64,000 bases of DNA from Liolophura sinensis. Taxonomy: Eukaryota; Mollusca; Polyplacophora; Chitonida; Chitonidae. Shown here in pieces: positions 58,948 to 64,000 of the stretch. The stretch is from the NCBI RefSeq assembly GCF_032854445.1, contig NC_088300.1:67804984-67868983 (forward strand), read 5' to 3'. Position 1 is the stretch's first letter, and the number at the start of each line of letters is the position of its first letter. The translations under genes were made by a program, and so were the position numbers. Under the pieces are notes generated by a model. It was not told the DNA's origin and did not search any database. It saw nothing but the letters and a program-made list of their open reading frames with translations.

Positions 58948-59679
58948 TCTCACTGCAAACTGACTGAGTTACCTTCAATAAATAAAGATATTATTATTAT
59001 TATTATTATTATAAAAGAAAATACTTTTCAAGGATCTAATATCTTATGTTTCTAGGACATTCAAGAACAATTCATTTTAAATATAGCTACCTTCATGTGG
59101 AGATTAATGTAAACCTTTTTTGAACAGCTTGTTTACCCCTCTATTTACATCACAATGCAGTATATGACAACACTGAAAATATGAGTACTGTCATAAGCTA
59201 ATCTGCCTTTCCAAAGTGACTGTATAAGACAACTGACAAAACTGGAGTAAAATGGTCTAAAAATAAAATAACAGAATTCAAACAATTGGCTTGTTTAATG
59301 CCATCCCTAAATGCCTTCAAAAAACTTCACTCAACTTGTGTCTCAGGTACACCCAGTTCAAACGCACACGCTTTCTGGCTTTATCACACAGAGTTTGCAG
59401 CTACGAGGATCAGGTACATGAAAAACAGCTTATACACATGTTCTCACTTTAGACTAAAAGCTTTACTTAATTTCATATAAATATATGTAGATATTTTGTT
59501 CCAGTTACATAAGCACAATGCTATATTCTACTGTTTACATAGTGCACAGAAGAATGATGACATGGAATTTGCAGGGATGTGAAAATGACTTGTGCTCTAG
59601 CTATGTTCTAATGATCTTCATTTAACTGTTTCGAATTTGATTTAAATATAATGTACATGAATTTAAAAAAAAAAGGTTT
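58948..59679. other. unique DNA with (ATT)n run
   Basis: A short (TTA)n microsatellite lies at about 58990-59012. No gene recognised. Confidence 0.5.
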
Positions 59680-59805
59680 GGGGATGGTGTGAACATTATA
59701 TAAAACTAGAACAAGAAGGAAGCTCCCTAATGGGAGATGGGGGTGAACATTATGGGGATGGTGTGAACATTATATAAAACTAAAACAAGAAGGAAGCTCC
59801 CTAAT
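59680..59805. repeat. 74-bp tandem duplication
   Basis: GGGGATGGTGTGAACATTAT through AAGGAAGCTCCCTAAT occurs at 59680-59731 and again from 59754, differing by one base (CTAGAAC/CTAAAAC). A related GGGGGTGAACATTAT lies between. The second copy runs into a C-run at 59806-59820. Confidence 0.95.
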
Positions 59806-59820
59806 CCTCCCCCCCCCCCC

Positions 59821-60210
59821 AACTGATATACAAGTGAACAGATAGCAATAGATAGTCTGTAATTATATAGGTTACATGTACCAGAGATTTGACATAGAGA
59901 TATACTGTATGAGGTCAACTAGGCAGGTAAATGTAGGTCATGTTAAGGTCAAGTTATGGCTTTCTAGATTCAGATAACTATAAAATCCAAGGCTAACTAA
60001 TGCCAGCTGGTGAATTCTCACCTGTCCAATAGCAAGCTAGGACAAGGTGAGAACTTGCCCACAGAGATATCTATCGTTTATCACCTTTCAACGCTACAAA
60101 CTATAAAGCCCCAGACGACAACAAAATTGCTGTTGATAACAACAGTGTCATACTGACATATATGTACCTGTATATATACACATGGAAATATAAAAGTAAA
60201 TTACAACTGA
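59821..60210. other. unique DNA
   Basis: No gene or repeat recognised. Confidence 0.5.
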
Positions 60211-60246
60211 CCCAGTTGCGGTCAGTAAATACTGACCGCAACTGGG
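60211..60246. repeat. perfect palindrome, 17-bp arms
   Basis: CCCAGTTGCGGTCAGTA (60211-60227), two-base spacer AA, TACTGACCGCAACTGGG (60230-60246). The arms match at all 17 positions. A loop of two bases is too tight for an RNA hairpin without opening the last pairs, so it would fold with about a four- to six-base loop. No larger inverted repeat surrounds it. Confidence 0.95.
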
Positions 60247-61074
60247 GCACTATAGTGATAAGTGGTCACTGTGTCGCTCAGCGAAGAATCGATGGGAAAA
60301 TCTGACCTCTTTCTACAGGATAAAGGCGTTATGATTTAAGTCGACTGTACTGAGGGGACAGCTGGAGTGGCAATGATCGCCAGGAAAATAAATCATGTAC
60401 CTGACACTCTTGACAAAGACTAACCCTCCAGGTTTATGCCAAATCTTTTTGAACCTGTGTTTAACGCAGTCAGTACAGTGAAATAGAGCTCAAGGACATT
60501 AAAACATAATTAAGGGATTGCTGAGGGTAGCGGTATAACAGTCCTGTAGTTGGTGGTATTCCATCTATGCTGGTCTTCTTGATCTACCTTTGAGGTGTGT
60601 AAAAGTGCACAAGCTTAGCACTGCCTTAGAGGAGTACAACATGAAAAAAAAAAGACAATGACAAAGATCAGAGGCATTATCACTCATGGTAACAAGGACT
60701 GAGAGAAACCCAGCACCGTGCTGATAAGTGCTTGAGTTTCAAGTTTACTGGACAGCTGACCTTAACAAAAAAAGCTTACCCAGACACCAGCGCCACTTTC
60801 CCCTACACTCACAATCACCTTGGGTGGATATGCATACAGAAAACTCCCTGTAATTATCGTACTCTATACATGTGTAGCTGTGCAAATTGACCAACCTATA
60901 GAGGTAAAAATTGGCTGGGTGACGTGATTTGTGGATGATTTGATATTTCCCTCTGTATGCCATCGAATCCTAACAATAAAAAAACCCATTTATACCTACA
61001 CAAGTATCCAAAAATTCACTTTCTGTCAGATTTCCCAGCATTGTGGTCATAGGTCAGGTATCAGGGATAATCCG

Positions 61075-61076
<2 letters not shown>
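60247..61076. other. unique DNA, no gene seen
   Basis: No window repeats recognised. Confidence 0.5.

Positions 61077-61107
<31 letters not shown>
61077..61107. repeat. (TA)n microsatellite
   Basis: About 14 TA dinucleotides, then CATATG. Confidence 0.95.
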
Positions 61108-61111
<4 letters not shown>

Positions 61112-61266
61112 GATCCAAATTCCTGTGACCACAAGGTAAAACCAAGTAGAATTTTCATATCCCATTCCTGATCAAAATGCTTAACTGAGACCAGTTTATT
61201 CTGGATTTTTCCTGAAGAAAGTAGACATTCAACACTTTTAACTCTCTCTCTCTCTCAAAAAAAAAG

Positions 61267-61362
61267 TCATTTTCATAGAACTCAGGCACATTAGGCTTGT
61301 CATTTTCATAGAACTCAGTCGAATTAGGCTTGTCATTTTCATAGAACTCAGTAACATTAAGT
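61267..61362. repeat. 33-bp tandem repeat, three units
   Basis: GTCATTTTCATAGAACTCAG occurs at about 61267, 61299 and 61332, followed by a variable end (GCACATTAGGCTT, TCGAATTAGGCTT, TAACATTAAGTTT). A (CT)n run precedes it. Confidence 0.92.
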
Positions 61363-62079
61363 TTGACCCATAACGGTTTACACTTTATGCTGCCATGTCT
61401 GCTAAAGCATGTGTGGTCACCAATGAAAAGTTAACTGGGCATGCTCAACATTGTTTGTAAACACAGCAACTGCTGTGCTGAAACAACTCCCTATGAAGTG
61501 TTTCATACTGAAGGCCTAGGGTCATGCACTACTCCTTTGCCATATCCCCCTCAGGTGTAACAGATTGATGATCCCCCAGGACAAAACCAGTGCACCTGGA
61601 CAAACCGCTCTCTCTCCCCACCCTCCTACCCCTTAAGCCCTGCCAAGGCAAAATTTCACTGGTTCTTGTAGGAATTCAACCAGACAAATGACTAATGCCT
61701 AACACTGGTGCCCCTGAAAACAGATTCTGACAACCGGGGTGACATCATGTGCATGTTTGACTGCATGTGACCCAACACGACCAGTTGGGCCGGAAAATGT
61801 GAGCCACAAAAATATGACTAATACCCTAACAGAATTTCTTTCACTGCATATGTTACAAAATCAAATGCACTTGAAATTTGCTCAAGGGGAAACAACTCAA
61901 CCAAACAAAGCCTGAGCATGACTTCATTTTTAAGAAATTGACACATAGGATTGATATTCTTGACACCATTGACAAATTAAGAAGAGTTAGCGAGAAGCAC
62001 TGGGAATTCCAGAGAGGGAATATCAGCATATTACAGAAATAGTCAAACCCCACAAAAGACTGTATTGCCAATTACTTGG
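61363..62079. other. unique DNA, no gene seen
   Basis: No repeats or domains recognised. Confidence 0.5.
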
Positions 62080-62220
62080 TCACTTATTGATTATAGCGCT
62101 GGGTCCAGCAAATCCTTCAGTCACATCGAAGACGGGGCGGTTTCCTAGAAGCGGCAGGAGGCCACATGATGGAAACATTTTCTTGTCTGGCATTCCACGA
62201 GCCGAGCCGCAGCCAGCCAT
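62080..62220 (-). CDS. candidate micro-ORF, unrecognised
   Basis: On the minus strand ATG at 62220 lies in a perfect initiation context (GCCACCATGG) and opens 46 codons (starts MAGCGSARGMPDKKMF, ends GPSAIINK) to a TGA at 62082-62080. The surrounding 62090-62460 is GC-richer than the flanks. The plus strand is also open for 114 codons over this stretch (62087-62431), so at most one of these is real. A regulatory element is the main alternative. No family recognised. Confidence 0.2.
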   Translation of the reverse strand: MAGCGSARGMPDKKMFPSCGLLPLLGNRPVFDVTEGFAGPSAIINK

Positions 62221-62860
62221 GGTGGCACTGAGAGGCCATCAAAAGCTTCCCGTGTCAGATGGTGTGAAAAATGAGTTTAATAATATCCATCCAATCCAGA
62301 AACCTGAGCATGCTTCACTGCACAGAGATACTGGCATACGATTTCTCCTGTGGCACACTTTCATTATCCGGCCCCAAGATAAAGGTATTCCCCGTTCAAA
62401 GCACGTTTCTACTTTACATGTACATCAATAAGATCAACATAACCATTACATTAACCCATTAATTATGCATGACGACTGTAACTTTCACAAAGACACCCGG
62501 CCAAATCAGCACGCATGTCAAATCCCAAAAACCTTCGTAAAAACATACGGCAATCACTCACTAACTTTAGTGATAAACAAAAAATGTTCACAGTGTAATA
62601 TTCTATGTACACACACAACAAACTGATTAGTTTTCTGACGATGTAACAGAATACAATAGTACCACCTTTGCCTGTTGGCATTTTAATTACAGCATAGCCG
62701 TTTTATTAGTCCCTTAGAGCATATAAACATTCTGACATTCTCACAGTTTGACACTACTCTGCGTTACATACTCGGCTATCGCATGGCCAACAGTGTAACA
62801 CATACTTAATACGCCCTGATCTGTGCTATTACATGAAACCGATTAATGCTATGCCATCGA
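62221..62860. other. unique DNA
   Basis: GC-richer up to about 62460, then AT-rich; no gene or repeat recognised. Confidence 0.45.
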
Positions 62861-63126
62861 TTTTTTTTTTTTTTTGATTGTTGTTTTACGCCGTACTCAA
62901 GAATATTTCACTTATACGACGGCGGCCAGCATTATGGTGGGTGGAAACCGGGCAGAACCCGGGGGAAACCCACGACCATCCGCAGGTTGCTGACAGACCT
63001 TCCCACGTACGGCCGGAGAGGAAGCCAGCATAGGCTGGTCTTGAACTCACAGCGACCGCATTGGTGAGAGGCTTCTGGGTCACTACGCTGCGCTAGCGCG
63101 CTAACCGACTGAGCCACGGAGGCCCC
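62861..63126 (-). mobile_element. full-length young SINE with target-site duplication
   Basis: Minus strand, with a 15-base T run (A tail), then GATTGTTGTTTTACGCCGTA, the complete core (GTGGGTGGAAACCGGGCAGA) and head ending GAGCCACGGAGGCCCC. A perfect 12-bp direct repeat CTATGCCATCGA flanks it (62849-62860 and 63127-63138). In its own sense box A reads TGGCTCAGTCGG and box B GAGTTCAAGACC. Close in sequence to the 47.6-kb copy, so probably a recent insertion. Confidence 0.94.
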
Positions 63127-63138
63127 CTATGCCATCGA

Positions 63139-63953
63139 CACAGATATCATACAGGTGTTTGCCAGTGTATAGAAGATCACAGATAGCATATCAGTGGTAA
63201 AATCAGTTACCTTACAGATGCAAGATCACAGGGGTCATATAGGTAGAAGATCACAGATAGCACATCAGTGGTAAAATCAGTTACCTTACAGATGCAAGAT
63301 CACAGAGGTCATATAGATAAAAGATCACAGATAGCATATCAGTGGTAAAATTGGTTACCTTACACATGCAAGATCACAGGGGTAAATCACAGATGTCATA
63401 ACAGTGGTAAAATCAGTTACCTTACAGATGCAAGATCACTTGGGTCATATTGGTGAAGACCACAGACATCACAAGGGTGGTAAGACCAGATGTCACACTG
63501 AGGTGTGACTGATCTCATACTGACATATAAGATCACAGGTGTTATACAGGCATGTATCAGTGTATAGAAGGCCACAGATATTACATGGGTGGTAAGACCA
63601 AATGTCATACTGAGGTGAAGATCACAGGTGTTATACAGGCAGGCCACAGATATCATATGGTTGGTAAGGCCAGATGTCATACTGAGGTGTAAGATAACAG
63701 GTGTCATACAAGCCTGTTCTAGTGTATAGAAGGCCACAGATATCACATGGGTGGTAAGGCCAGATGTCATACTGAGGTGTAAGATCACAGGTGTTATACA
63801 GGCATTTGCCAGTGTATAGAAGACCACAAATATCATATGGGTGGTAAGGCCAGATGTTATACCGAGGTGTAAGATCAAAGGTGCCATGCACGTAAAAGAC
63901 AATAATTGTCATAAAGGTGTGTGCCATTATATAGACGACCACCTGAATCACAT
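63139..63953. repeat. two adjoining tandem repeats (about 73 and 90 bp)
   Basis: 63160-63450: units with AGATCACAGATAGCATATCA, GTGGTAAAATCAGTTACCTT, ACAGATGCAAGATCACAG, period about 73. 63450-63940: related but longer units with GGTGGTAAGGCCAGATGTCA, TACTGAGGTGTAAGATCACA, CAGTGTATAGAAGGCCACAG, period about 90. Both share AGATCACAG and CATATC words, so one probably arose from the other. Minus-strand frames (SMTSGLTTHVISVAFYTL type) come from the repeat. Confidence 0.93.
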
Positions 63954-64000
63954 NNNNNNNNNNNNNNNNNNNNNNNNNNNNNNNNNNNNNNNNNNNNNNN
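63954..64000. other. assembly gap (N)
   Basis: 47 undetermined bases at the window's end, directly inside the tandem array; the assembler probably could not cross the repeat. Confidence 0.99.

Overview
The window looks like non-coding DNA from a large, AT-rich animal genome, most likely a marine lophotrochozoan (a mollusc is my best guess; a brachiopod or another spiralian is not excluded). The basis is the absence of any long conserved reading frame, many microsatellites and minisatellites, the frequent palindromic word TACATGTA, and at least fifteen full or partial copies of one tRNA-headed SINE. Its layout (tRNA-like head, conserved internal core, short A-rich or (AAAT)n tail) matches the tRNA-derived SINE families with a conserved core known from bivalves and gastropods. 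The species cannot be read from the sequence. No intact, recognisable protein gene, rRNA gene or functional tRNA gene is visible. Almost every long open frame is an artefact of a tandem repeat whose unit contains no stop codon, or lies inside a SINE.

Layout. 1-6.1 kb: three tandem arrays (48 bp, G-rich about 35 bp, 25 bp) and a SINE tail. 6.2-8.9 kb: one SINE, one copy of a dispersed repeat (here 'family B'), unique DNA. 8.9-9.6 kb: 33-bp array. 13.2-14.2 kb: 20-bp array. 15.5 kb: SINE. 18.0-19.3 kb: 46-bp array with a clear higher-order structure. 20.5-24.4 kb: family B, a decayed Tc1/mariner-like transposase on the minus strand, and a short inverted-repeat element ('family A'). 24.4-38 kb: mainly unique DNA with SINE pieces, a second family A copy, a 19-bp array, and a GC-richer segment at 34.7-35.1 kb that is the best promoter/first-exon candidate. 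38.1-39.2 kb: 34-bp array. 40-49.3 kb: the densest repeat region, with nine or more SINE pieces, a 51-bp array, a 60-bp array, and a 27-bp array split by a young SINE with perfect target-site duplications. 52.9-57.1 kb: diverged repeats, a 1.75-kb block that starts with a perfect hairpin, a fourth family A copy, and a three-fold module carrying TGACGTCA. 58.5-63.1 kb: two full-length SINEs with target-site duplications, a perfect 17-bp-arm palindrome, small duplications. 63.1 kb to the end: a tandem array running into an assembly gap (N from 63,954).

How it fits together. The window reads as intron or intergenic DNA shaped by local tandem amplification, retrotransposition of one SINE (which needs the enzymes of a partner LINE, not present here) and small non-autonomous DNA elements. 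A few candidate exons are listed at low confidence: a possible minus-strand first exon near 34.75-34.80 kb and a possible minus-strand last exon near 26.5 kb could belong to one gene, but this is inference. I did not find a clear new biological system. The most informative signals are the SINE length variants, the four-copy inverted-repeat element, the higher-order tandem arrays and the TGACGTCA module.
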